Assembly (NCBI GenBank): GCA_947464185.1
Contig: CANHVY010000010.1
Coordinates: 27,433 to 91,432, forward strand
Source of the DNA: Burkholderiales bacterium
GTDB taxonomy: Bacteria; Pseudomonadota; Gammaproteobacteria; Burkholderiales; Burkholderiaceae_C
Length of the DNA: 64,000 bases
Direction: 5' to 3'
The notes under the pieces were generated by a model that was not told the origin of the DNA, did no database searches, and was given only the letters and a program-made list of their open reading frames with translations. Position numbers and translations under genes: made by a program. Each line of letters starts with the position of its first letter. The stretch's first letter is position 1. Shown here in pieces: positions 9,808 to 18,006 of this stretch.

Positions 9808-11220
9808 TCAGGCCGTCACGTGACGCACGATGTAGTCCTTGACCCGCGGCGCATCCACCGGCATCACCGTGAAGCGCTTGGGCAGCGACTCGATGTCGCG
9901 CAGCGCGGCTGGGCGATCAGGTTCGAGGCCCAGCGCCTCCTGGAGGGTGGCGGCGAACTTGGCGGGCAGCGCGGTCTCCAGCACCAGCATGGGCACGCCG
10001 GGCTGCAGGTGCTCGCGGGCGACCTTCAGGCCGTCAGCGGTGTGGGTGTCGATCATGGTGCCAAAGCGCGTCCAGGCGTCGCGGATGGTGGCCAACCGGT
10101 CGGCGTGCGTGCTGCGGCCGGACACGAAACCAAAGCCGGCGATCTGCGCGTGCTCCTGCGGCGTCACGGCGAAGCCCCCGGTGCGTGCCATCGCCGGGCC
10201 GAAGAGCTCGGCCGTGCGGGCACCGTCGCGCCCCAGCAGATCGAACACGAAGCGCTCGAAGTTGCTGGCCTTGCTGATGTCCATCGACGGGCTGGAGGTC
10301 TCGAAGGTCTCGGCACTGCGACGCACGCGGTAGGTGCCGGTGCGGAAGAACTCGTCGAGCACATCGTTCTCGTTGGTGGCCAGCACCAGCCGCTCGATGG
10401 GCAGGCCCATCATGCGGGCCACATGGCCGGCGCATATGTTGCCGAAGTTGCCCGACGGCACGGCGAACGAGACCTTCTGAGCGTTGTGCGTGGTGGCCTG
10501 GAAGTAGCCGGCGAAGTAGTACACCACCTGTGCCAGCATGCGTGCCCAGTTGATGGAGTTGACGGTGCCGATGCGGTAGCTGCGCTTGAACTCGAGGTCG
10601 GCGCTGACGGCCTTGACGATGTCCTGGCAGTCGTCGAACACACCTTCGATGGCGATGTTGTGAATGTTGGCGTCCTGCAGGCTGAACATCTGCGCCTGCT
10701 GGAACGGACTCATGCGCCCCTGCGGCGAGAGCATGAAGACGTTGACACCGCGCTTGCCGCGCATGGCGTACTCCGCCGCGCTGCCCGTGTCGCCTGAGGT
10801 GGCCCCCAGGATGTTCAGCGTCTGCCCGCGCCGCGCCAGTTCGTACTCGAACAGCGCCCCCAGCAACTGCATGGCCATGTCCTTGAAGGCCAGGGTGGGG
10901 CCGTTGGACAGGGCTTCCAGCCAGACGCCCGGCTCCAGGGGCCGGATGGGCACGATCTGCGGCGTGCCGAACACGGCCTCGGTGTAGGTGCTGCTCACCA
11001 AACGTTTGAGATCGGCCGCCGGGATGTCGTCGATGTACAACGACAGGATCTCGAACGCGAGGTCGGCGTAGCTCAGGGCACGCCAACGGTCCAGCGTGGG
11101 GGCATCGATCTTCGGATACGAGACCGGCAGGTACAAGCCACCGTCCGGCGCCAGCCCTTCAAGCAGGATCTCGCTGAAGCCGCGTTCGGTGCGGTCACCC
11201 CGTGTGCTGATGTACTTCAT
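9808..11220 (-). CDS. thrC: Threonine synthase
   Basis: 470 residues. PLP enzyme converting O-phosphohomoserine to threonine. The long proteobacterial form, beginning MKYISTRGDRTERGFSEILL, with the PLP lysine K113 in TLAFKDMAMQLL, and ATSGDTGSAAEYAM and VPSGNFGNICAGHVA as phosphate and cofactor-binding segments. It lies 38 bases downstream of hom, so the last two committed threonine steps are adjacent; no homoserine kinase gene is present here. Confidence 0.97.
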   Translation of the reverse strand: MKYISTRGDRTERGFSEILLEGLAPDGGLYLPVSYPKIDAPTLDRWRALSYADLAFEILSLYIDDIPAADLKRLVSSTYTEAVFGTPQIVPIRPLEPGVWLEALSNGPTLAFKDMAMQLLGALFEYELARRGQTLNILGATSGDTGSAAEYAMRGKRGVNVFMLSPQGRMSPFQQAQMFSLQDANIHNIAIEGVFDDCQDIVKAVSADLEFKRSYRIGTVNSINWARMLAQVVYYFAGYFQATTHNAQKVSFAVPSGNFGNICAGHVARMMGLPIERLVLATNENDVLDEFFRTGTYRVRRSAETFETSSPSMDISKASNFERFVFDLLGRDGARTAELFGPAMARTGGFAVTPQEHAQIAGFGFVSGRSTHADRLATIRDAWTRFGTMIDTHTADGLKVAREHLQPGVPMLVLETALPAKFAATLQEALGLEPDRPAALRDIESLPKRFTVMPVDAPRVKDYIVRHVTA

Positions 11221-11258
11221 GAAACGCCCTGGCGCTGATCTCGATGTGCTGCAGGCCC

Positions 11259-12587
11259 TCAGGCCAGTTCTTCCTTGCGCAGGCTCACGATGGGTGCCAG
11301 CACCGTGGGCAGCGCCTGCATGGCAGCAATCGCCTCGCGCATGCGGCCTTCCACCGTGCTGTGGGTCAGGATGATCACGTCGGTCTGGCTCTCGCCTTCG
11401 CCACTCTCACGCTGCAGCAGGGCATCGATGGAGATACCACGCTCGGCCAGGAGCGCTGTCACCTTGGCCAGCACGCCAGCCTCATCGGCCACCCGCAGGC
11501 GCAGGTAGAACGAGGTCACCACCTCGGCGATGGGCAGCACGGGCGTATCGGCCAGCGAGCCGTGCTGGAAGGCCAGCGAGGGCACGCGGTGCCCGGGGTC
11601 GGCCGTGTGCAGCCGGGCGATGTCGACCAGATCGGCGATCACGGCGCTGGCCGTCGGTTCCGCGCCCGCGCCCTTGCCGTAGTAGAGCGTCGTGCCCACA
11701 GCATCACCCTGCACCATGACCGCGTTCATGGCGCCCTCGACGTTGGCAATCAGCCTGGAGGACGGCACCAGCGTGGGATGAACCCGCAGCTCGATGGCGC
11801 CTGCGCCCTGCCCTGCATCACTGCGGCGGCGCGTGATGCCCAGCAGCTTGATGCGGTAGCCCAGTTGCTCTGCATAGCGGATGTCAGCCGCCTGCAGGTT
11901 CGTGATGCCTTCCACGTGCGCCTTGTCAAACTGCACGGGCGTGCCGAAGGCGATGGCGCTCATGATCGTGGCCTTGTGCGCCGCGTCCACGCCCTCGATG
12001 TCGAAGGTGGGGTCGGCCTCGGCGTAACCCAGGCGCTGCGCTTCCTTCAGCACGACGTCGAAGTCCAGCCCCTTGCTGCGCATCTCCGACAGGATGAAGT
12101 TGGTGGTGCCGTTGATGATGCCGGCGATCCATTCAATGCGGTTCGCCGTCAGGCCTTCGCGAAGGGCCTTGATGATGGGGATGCCCCCGGCCACCGCGGC
12201 TTCGAAGGCCACCACCACGCCTTTGGCGCGCGCGGCGGAGAAGATTTCCGTGCCGTGCACCGCCAGCAGCGCCTTGTTGGCCGTGACCACATGCTTGCCT
12301 GCGGCAATGGCCTCGAGCACCAGGGCCTTGGCGATGCCGTAGCCGCCAATGAGTTCCACCACGACGTCGATGGAAGGGTCGGCAATCACCTGCCGGGCAT
12401 CGGCCACCACCTGCACCCCGTCACCGACGATTGAGCGCGCGCGCGCAACGTCCAGATCGGCCACCATCGAAATCTCGATGGCCCGGCCCGCACGGCGCTG
12501 GATCTCCTGCTGGTTGCGCTGCAGCACCTTGAAGGTGCCGCTGCCGACGGTACCGATGCCCAGGAGGCCGACCTGTATGGGTTTCAT
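11259..12587 (-). CDS. hom: Homoserine dehydrogenase
   Basis: 442 residues, the monofunctional form. NAD(P)-dependent reduction of aspartate semialdehyde to homoserine. N-terminal Rossmann motif GLLGIGTVGSGTF (8-20), catalytic domain with AGIINGTTNFILSEM and GYAEADPTFDIEG, and a C-terminal ACT domain (~350-430, FYLRLRVADEAGVLAKVTAL) that normally mediates feedback inhibition by threonine. It lies 50 bases after the upstream aminotransferase gene and precedes thrC. Confidence 0.97.
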   Translation of the reverse strand: MKPIQVGLLGIGTVGSGTFKVLQRNQQEIQRRAGRAIEISMVADLDVARARSIVGDGVQVVADARQVIADPSIDVVVELIGGYGIAKALVLEAIAAGKHVVTANKALLAVHGTEIFSAARAKGVVVAFEAAVAGGIPIIKALREGLTANRIEWIAGIINGTTNFILSEMRSKGLDFDVVLKEAQRLGYAEADPTFDIEGVDAAHKATIMSAIAFGTPVQFDKAHVEGITNLQAADIRYAEQLGYRIKLLGITRRRSDAGQGAGAIELRVHPTLVPSSRLIANVEGAMNAVMVQGDAVGTTLYYGKGAGAEPTASAVIADLVDIARLHTADPGHRVPSLAFQHGSLADTPVLPIAEVVTSFYLRLRVADEAGVLAKVTALLAERGISIDALLQRESGEGESQTDVIILTHSTVEGRMREAIAAMQALPTVLAPIVSLRKEELA

Positions 12588-12637
12588 GGAAGTCTCTTGC
12601 TGTCGTGCCAGCGCCGGGGGCGCTGTCGGGTGTGGGT

Positions 12638-13870
12638 TCAGTGCGCGTGGCGCCGGCGGTAGTGCGCCAGAAACCGCTCGATACGGCCGAAGGCTTCGTG
12701 CAGGTCGTCGGAGTTGGGCAGGAACACCACCCGGAAATGGTCAGGCTCGGCCCAGTTGAAGCCCGTGCCCTGGACGATCAGCACCTTCTCCTCGGCCAGC
12801 AGTTCGTAGGCGAAATCCTGATCGTTGGTGATGGGGTACATCTTCGGGTCCAGGCGCGGAAACATGTACAGCGCCCCCTTGGGCTTGACCACGCTGACAC
12901 CGGGGATGGCCGACAACAGGTCGTAGGCCAGGTCGCGTTGACGGCACAGGCGCCCGGTGGGCGCCACCAGGTCCTTGATGCTCTGGTACCCCCCCAGAGC
13001 CGTCTGGATGGCCAGCTGGCCCGGCGTGTTGGCGCACAGGCGCATGGAGGCCAGCATGTTCAGGCCCTCGATGTAGTCACGGGCATGGCGCTTGTCCCCC
13101 GACACCACCATCCAACCGGCCCGATAGCCGCAAGACCGGTAGTTCTTGGACAGACCGTTGAAGGTGACGAACAGGACGTCGTCCGCCAAGGAAGCGATGC
13201 TGGTGTGCGTGGCGCCGTCGTACAGCGTCTTGTCGTAGATCTCGTCGGCAAACACGATCAACTGATGGCGGCGTGCGATCTCCACGATACCCCGCAACAG
13301 GTCATCCGGGTAGAGCGCGCCGGTCGGGTTGTTCGGGTTAATCACCACCACGGCCTTGGTACGCGGCGTCACCTTGGAGGCCAGGTCCTGCAGATCGGGC
13401 AACCAGCCCGAGCCCTCGTCGCAGCGGTAGTGCACCGGCGTGCCGCCAGAGAGCGACACCACGGCCGTGTGCAGCGGGTAATCAGGGGACGGAATCAGCA
13501 CCTCGTCCCCCGCGTCCAGCAGGGCGTTCATGCTCATCGCGATGAGTTCCGAAGCCCCGTTGCCAAGGTAGACATCGTCCACCGTGACGCCGGCGATATG
13601 CTTTTCCTGGGTGTAGTGAACCACCGACTTGCGAGGTGCGAACAAGCCCTTGCTGTCGGTGTAGCCTGCGGCCACCTGGGACGGCAGGTTGCGGATCATG
13701 TCCTGCACGATCTCGTCGGGCGGCATCAAACCGAAGGCGGCCACGTTCCCGATGTTCAGCTTGATGATCTTGTGGCCCTCTTCTTCCATCTGCCGGGCCT
13801 TGTCGAGCACAGGCCCACGGATGTCGTACCCGACGTTGGCGAGCTTCGAGGACTTGACGATGGGCTTCAA
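12638..13870 (-). CDS. Alanine-type class I/II aminotransferase (AlaC/AlaA-like)
   Basis: 410 residues if translation begins at the TTG at 13870 (L-K-P-I-V-K-S-S-K). I choose it because GGAG lies six bases upstream and related proteins start MKPIVKSSKLANV; an ATG frame from 13909 adds 13 unlikely residues. PLP fold type I: FVTFNGLSKNYRSCGYRAGW contains the cofactor lysine, and VVINPNNPTGALY is the substrate-loop signature. Probably glutamate-pyruvate or broad branched-chain transamination. Placement before hom-thrC is a recurrent Burkholderiales arrangement. Confidence 0.9.
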   Translation of the reverse strand: MKPIVKSSKLANVGYDIRGPVLDKARQMEEEGHKIIKLNIGNVAAFGLMPPDEIVQDMIRNLPSQVAAGYTDSKGLFAPRKSVVHYTQEKHIAGVTVDDVYLGNGASELIAMSMNALLDAGDEVLIPSPDYPLHTAVVSLSGGTPVHYRCDEGSGWLPDLQDLASKVTPRTKAVVVINPNNPTGALYPDDLLRGIVEIARRHQLIVFADEIYDKTLYDGATHTSIASLADDVLFVTFNGLSKNYRSCGYRAGWMVVSGDKRHARDYIEGLNMLASMRLCANTPGQLAIQTALGGYQSIKDLVAPTGRLCRQRDLAYDLLSAIPGVSVVKPKGALYMFPRLDPKMYPITNDQDFAYELLAEEKVLIVQGTGFNWAEPDHFRVVFLPNSDDLHEAFGRIERFLAHYRRRHAH

Positions 13871-13913
13871 GGCAGACTCCAGGGCGCTGCAGGCCATGCT
13901 GCACTGCAAAACC

Positions 13914-13919
13914 TAGAAT
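13914..13919 (+). promoter_or_regulatory. -10-like TAGAAT eight bases before a start codon
   Basis: TAGAAT followed by eight bases and the ATG at 13928. Transcription would begin one or two bases before the start codon. There is no obvious Shine-Dalgarno, and the -35 is not clear. Confidence 0.35.
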
Positions 13920-13927
13920 TTGACCAC

Positions 13928-14302
13928 ATGAAGTTCCAACCAGATCTTGCCGAAGGCGTCAACGTCATCACCCGTCACGAGCCCGGACGGGTGTGGGTGG
14001 GCACCGTCTGCTTCGAGGGCAGCGTGATCGTGCCGTGGAAGGGCGACCCCGTGCCTTGGTCAGCCAGCAGCCTGGAGGCGCTGGATGAAGCCAGCTTCTC
14101 GGCGCTGCTGGAGTTCAAGCCCGAACTTGTGATCTTCGGCAGCGGCAACCGCATCCGCTTTCCAAGGCCCCAGTGGCTGCGCGCGTTGATCCAGGCCCGA
14201 GTGGGTCTGGAGACCATGGACACGGCCGCAGCCTGTCGCACCTACAACGTGCTGGCCTCGGAGCGGCGCAGCGTGGTGGCAGCGCTCATTCCGCAGGCCT
14301 AG
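13928..14302 (+). CDS. Mth938/NDUFAF3-like domain protein (DUF498)
   Basis: 124 residues starting MKFQPDLAEGVNVITRHEPG. It matches the small Mth938-like fold family that includes the mitochondrial complex I assembly factor NDUFAF3: VWVGTVCFEGSVIVP, LVIFGSGNRIRFP and GLETMDTAAACRTYNVLASE are the usual landmarks, and the length is typical. The bacterial function is unknown. Divergent from the aminotransferase gene, with only 57 bases between the two starts. Confidence 0.85.
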   Translation: MKFQPDLAEGVNVITRHEPGRVWVGTVCFEGSVIVPWKGDPVPWSASSLEALDEASFSALLEFKPELVIFGSGNRIRFPRPQWLRALIQARVGLETMDTAAACRTYNVLASERRSVVAALIPQA

Positions 14303-14379
14303 CGCTTTCGCACAAGCGGAGGGGTCGACCGTGAAACGGCAGCCCCTGGGCGGCGGGGAGCGTCGGGTGGCGATGTCCT

Positions 14380-14385
14380 TATAAT
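14380..14385 (+). promoter_or_regulatory. Consensus -10 TATAAT upstream of bcp
   Basis: A perfect TATAAT lies 81 bases before the bcp start. No -35 hexamer resembling TTGACA is found at 16-18 bases spacing. The transcript would have a leader of about 75 bases. Confidence 0.4.
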
Positions 14386-14466
14386 CCTCGGGTTTTGCCG
14401 CCCAGAGCGTCACCCTGGTGGGGGATAGAAGCCATCGGCGGCGTCAGCTTCGAGACCAGCACGCCC

Positions 14467-14940
14467 ATGACACCTTCCGTCAACAAAGCCCTTCCTGATT
14501 TCGAAGCACCCGCCACTGGCGGCGTCAAGTTCACACCCCATGCCTTCCTGGGCAAGACCGTGGTGCTGTACTTCTATCCCAAGGATGCCACTCCAGGCTG
14601 TACCACGGAAGCGATGCAGTTCCGCGACAAGCACAAGGAGTTCGTGAAGGCAGGTGCTGTGGTTTTCGGCGTCTCCCGGGACAACATGAGCTCGCACGAC
14701 AAGTTCAAGCAGAACCTGGAGTTGCCTTTCGAACTGGTGGCCGACACCGAAGAGAAGCTGTGCCACATGTTTGGCGTGGTCAAGAACAAGATCATGTATG
14801 GCAAGAAGGTCAAGGGCATCGAGCGCAGCACGTTCCTGATCGATGCACAGGGCGTCTTGCGCGAAGAATGGCGCGGGATCAAGGTAGCCGGCCACGTCGA
14901 CGAGGTTCTGAAGGCGGTCAAGGCACTCAAGCAGGCTTGA
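14467..14940 (+). CDS. bcp: Thioredoxin-dependent peroxiredoxin Bcp
   Basis: 157 residues from the ATG at 14467 (MTPSVNKALPDFEAP). Reduces hydrogen and organic peroxides using thioredoxin. Peroxidatic Cys45 sits in YPKDATPGCTTEA. The E. coli-type resolving Cys50 is replaced by Met50; the only other cysteine seen is C99 (EEKLCHMFGV), so this is a 1-Cys or alternative 2-Cys form. The frame is open upstream to 14395, but that would overlap the -10 box. Confidence 0.94.
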   Translation: MTPSVNKALPDFEAPATGGVKFTPHAFLGKTVVLYFYPKDATPGCTTEAMQFRDKHKEFVKAGAVVFGVSRDNMSSHDKFKQNLELPFELVADTEEKLCHMFGVVKNKIMYGKKVKGIERSTFLIDAQGVLREEWRGIKVAGHVDEVLKAVKALKQA

Positions 14941-15102
14941 GCTGGCCGAGCATTGAGGGGGCGTCCTCCGCCGGGGGGTCGCCCCTTGTTCATTTGAGGG
15001 GCCGCCAGGTGATCAGCGCACCTCACGTTATGCTGCCCTGACGGACGTCCGCTGACCCCGTCCCCGACCTCGACCCCGACTTCGACCCTCACCTCGCACA
15101 CC

Positions 15103-16884
15103 ATGCCCCTGCCCACCCCCCCCGCCAGGAAGGCCGCAATCCTGGACTTGGCGGCGTATGCCACGCAGACCACGTCCGACCCGTCACCACGGGTGCCCCA
15201 GAGGGATGCGGCTGTGCAGGCCGACGCTGCGGCTTCATCGGCATTGCCAGGGTCATTGCTCTCGTCCGGGCCAGCCGGCTCCAGCTCACGCAAGGCTTCC
15301 CGACCAACGACCGGCGCGTCCATCCGGCCCGCGAAGGCTCGTTCCGGCGAAGGATTTGCCGTCGAGGCCACGCGGCCGGCCGGGGCCGCACAGCCGACGC
15401 AGCCCTCCAAGACGGTGAACGCCCAGCCAACACCCGGCGCTGTGGCGCCGCGGGGCCAGCGGGGCCCTGCCAGGGCCAAGCCGCGCAAGCCCGCCGGGCC
15501 GCCAAAGCTGTTCGTGCTGGACACCAATGTCCTGATGCACGACCCGATGAGCCTGTTCCGCTTCGAAGAACACGACGTCTTCCTGCCGATGATCACGCTG
15601 GAAGAGCTGGACGACCACAAGAAGGGCATGAGCGAGGTGGCGCGCAATGCGCGTCAGGTCAGCCGTGAACTGGACGCGCTGGCCACGGACGGCTCGCTGG
15701 ACCCCAAGGAGGGCATCGCGCTGGCGAAGTCTGGCCATCGGGAAGCTTCGGGCCGCCTGTTCTTCCAGACCACCTTGCTCGATATCCGCCTGCCTGCGGG
15801 CCTGCCTCAAGGCAAGGCCGACAACCAGATTCTGGGGGTGGTGCAGGCGCTGCGTGACGCTCAGCCTGGCCGTGAGGTGGTGCTGGTGTCCAAGGACATC
15901 AACATGCGGGTGAAGGCCCGCGCGCTGGGACTTCCCGCCGAGGACTATTTCAACGACAAGACGCTGGAAGACGGTGACCTGCTCTACACCGGCGTGCTGC
16001 ACCTTCCCGCAGATTTCTGGGAAAAGCATGGCAAGACCATGGAGAGCTGGCAGCAGGGCGGGCACACGCTCTACCGCATCAGCGGCCCCTTGGTGCCCTC
16101 GCTGCTGATCAACCAGTTCGTCTACTTCGAGGCCCCCGGCGCCATACCCCTGCACGCCAGAGTGATCGAGATCACGGGCAAGACGGCGGTGCTCAAGACC
16201 TTGCGCGACTACACCCACGCCAAGAACGCCGTGTGGGGCGTGAACGCCCGCAACCGCGAGCAGAACTTCGCGCTGAACCTGCTGATGGACCCGGACTGCG
16301 ACTTCATCACGCTCACGGGCACGGCCGGCACCGGCAAGACGCTAATGACCCTGGCGGCCGCGCTGAGCCAGGTGCTGGATGAGCGCCGCTACACCGAGAT
16401 CATCGTGACCCGCGTCACCGTGCCGGTGGGCGAGGACATCGGTTTCCTGCCTGGCACCGAGGAAGAAAAGATGAGCCCCTGGATGGGCGCCCTGGATGAC
16501 AACCTGGAAGTGCTGGCGCGCAGCGACGGTGCTGCCGGCGAATGGGGCCGGGCCGCCACCAACGATCTGGTGCGCAGCAAGATCCGCATCAAGAGCCTGA
16601 ACTTCATGCGCGGGCGCACTTTCCTGAACAAGTTCGTCCTCATCGACGAGGCGCAGAACCTCACGCCCAAGCAGATGAAGACGCTCATCACGCGTGCCGG
16701 CCCGGGCACCAAGATCGTGTGCCTGGGCAACCTGGCCCAGATCGACACGCCCTATCTCACCGAAGGGTCCTCAGGCTTGACCTACGCGGTGGACCGCTTC
16801 AAGGGCTGGCCGCACTCGGGGCATGTCACCCTGGCACGGGGCGAGCGTTCCCGCTTGGCGGACTTTGCCTCCGAGGTGCTCTGA
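15103..16884 (+). CDS. PIN-PhoH fusion ATPase (PhoH2-like)
   Basis: 593 residues. An N-terminal PIN RNase domain (KLFVLDTNVLMHD, Asp140; EELDDHKKG) is fused to a PhoH-type P-loop ATPase with TGTAGTGKTLMTLAAAL (Walker A ~406-413) and VLIDEAQNLTPKQMKTLITR (Walker B). PhoH2-type proteins are ATP-driven RNA-cleaving enzymes. The first ~130 residues are a low-complexity Ala/Pro/Ser/Arg extension that may be disordered; an in-frame start further in cannot be excluded. Convergent with the ligase gene 28 bases downstream. Confidence 0.9.
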   Translation: MPLPTPPARKAAILDLAAYATQTTSDPSPRVPQRDAAVQADAAASSALPGSLLSSGPAGSSSRKASRPTTGASIRPAKARSGEGFAVEATRPAGAAQPTQPSKTVNAQPTPGAVAPRGQRGPARAKPRKPAGPPKLFVLDTNVLMHDPMSLFRFEEHDVFLPMITLEELDDHKKGMSEVARNARQVSRELDALATDGSLDPKEGIALAKSGHREASGRLFFQTTLLDIRLPAGLPQGKADNQILGVVQALRDAQPGREVVLVSKDINMRVKARALGLPAEDYFNDKTLEDGDLLYTGVLHLPADFWEKHGKTMESWQQGGHTLYRISGPLVPSLLINQFVYFEAPGAIPLHARVIEITGKTAVLKTLRDYTHAKNAVWGVNARNREQNFALNLLMDPDCDFITLTGTAGTGKTLMTLAAALSQVLDERRYTEIIVTRVTVPVGEDIGFLPGTEEEKMSPWMGALDDNLEVLARSDGAAGEWGRAATNDLVRSKIRIKSLNFMRGRTFLNKFVLIDEAQNLTPKQMKTLITRAGPGTKIVCLGNLAQIDTPYLTEGSSGLTYAVDRFKGWPHSGHVTLARGERSRLADFASEVL

Positions 16885-16912
16885 GCAGGATCGCTGGCCT
16901 CGCACCAGATCA

Positions 16913-17800
16913 CTACACGGTGCGCACCCGCATGAAACTGGCGAACCGCGGGATGCCCTGCGCGGTGGTGCCCTGGTAGGTGAAAGTCACCACCGTGCCG
17001 ATGGGCGGTGGCCTGTCCCGGTGTTCGTCGCGCAGTCCTGTCCCGAGAAGAAACTCCCGGCCGTCTGACATGCGGACCTTCAACGCGCCCAATCGTCCCG
17101 CATGGCGCCCCTGGCCGCCGACGTAGCCGATGACAACCGCCTCGGCGTCCTGCAGCGGCTTGAGCTTGAGCAGGCTGCCGCTGCGGCCGGTTTCAACAGG
17201 CGCATCGGCGCGGCGCAGCATCAGGCCCTCGCCACCCGCACGAACCACCGCGTCCAGCCGGGCCTGCAGCGCCGCACGACTGGAGACTTCCGTGTGCTCC
17301 ACGGCCTGCCAGACGGCTCCCGCAGGCTGTTGACGCGCCAGGCGCTCGATGCGTGCCACCCGATTGGCGAAGGTGCCGCCCGCACCGGGCAACTCGAAGA
17401 CCATGAAGCGAACGCGACGCCAATCGGCGTCCACGGGATGAGAGCGCCTGACGATGCCTGACAGGGACTCGAAGGTGCCCCGCCCCGCCCAGAGTTCGCC
17501 GTCCAGTGCCAGGGCCGGCAGGGACGCAAGAAACCAGGCGGGAGCGGCAATGTGCAGGCCGCTTCGAAAGCGCAGCCGGCTGCCATCCCACCAGGCCCGC
17601 GCGCCGTCCAGCTTCTCGCTCACCAGCCAGCCATGCGGGTCCATCTCCACGGGCGCTTCGGTGGCCAGCACCACCGGGGCAGCGTCGCGCGCAGGGCGTG
17701 CGAGCACACCCATGGAGGCGATGCCGAGGGCGGCACCGAGGCAGGCCCGACGGCTCAGGCCGAGGCCGCAGGCAGGCTGGGGAAAGACAAGGCTTGACAT
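16913..17800 (-). CDS. LigE-type minimal ATP-dependent DNA ligase with export signal
   Basis: 295 residues. Adenylation motif I SEKLDGARAW with nucleophile Lys63, motif III DGELW (~100), motif IV GGEGLMLRR (~189-197), motif V LLKLKP (~210), then a short OB domain (KVRMSDGREFLLGTGL, GTVVTFTYQG). This is the minimal catalytic-core-only ligase of Lig E type, thought to act in the periplasm, perhaps during DNA uptake. The N-terminus GLSRRACLGAALGIASMGVL has a twin-arginine followed by a hydrophobic stretch, so export may be by Tat, though RR-A-C-L is not an ideal motif. Signal cleavage would fall around residues 35-45. Confidence 0.85.
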   Translation of the reverse strand: MSSLVFPQPACGLGLSRRACLGAALGIASMGVLARPARDAAPVVLATEAPVEMDPHGWLVSEKLDGARAWWDGSRLRFRSGLHIAAPAWFLASLPALALDGELWAGRGTFESLSGIVRRSHPVDADWRRVRFMVFELPGAGGTFANRVARIERLARQQPAGAVWQAVEHTEVSSRAALQARLDAVVRAGGEGLMLRRADAPVETGRSGSLLKLKPLQDAEAVVIGYVGGQGRHAGRLGALKVRMSDGREFLLGTGLRDEHRDRPPPIGTVVTFTYQGTTAQGIPRFASFMRVRTV

Positions 17801-17901
17801 GAGGAACTCCCTGGCGAATCAAGGACCTCAGTGTGTTCAAGCTCGACCAGTCGCACCACCCCCTAGGTGGGGGACCTGCACCCCCCGATCAGAGTGCCGT
17901 A

Positions 17902-17937
17902 TCGGACGGTTCGAACGGCTCGGACGGTTCGGACGGT
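17902..17937. repeat. Four tandem copies of a 9-bp repeat
   Basis: TCGGACGGT, TCGAACGGC, TCGGACGGT and TCGGACGGT lie end to end in the 206-base gap between the LigE gene and prpE. The rest of this gap shows no gene. It also has a repeated GCACCTGC just before the prpE stop. Confidence 0.65.
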
Positions 17938-18006
17938 TGGCGCACTCCCGTGCCTGGCGGTGCAGGTACGCTTAGAAGCGCACCTGCGCACCTGCGCAGC
18001 GGGCGC

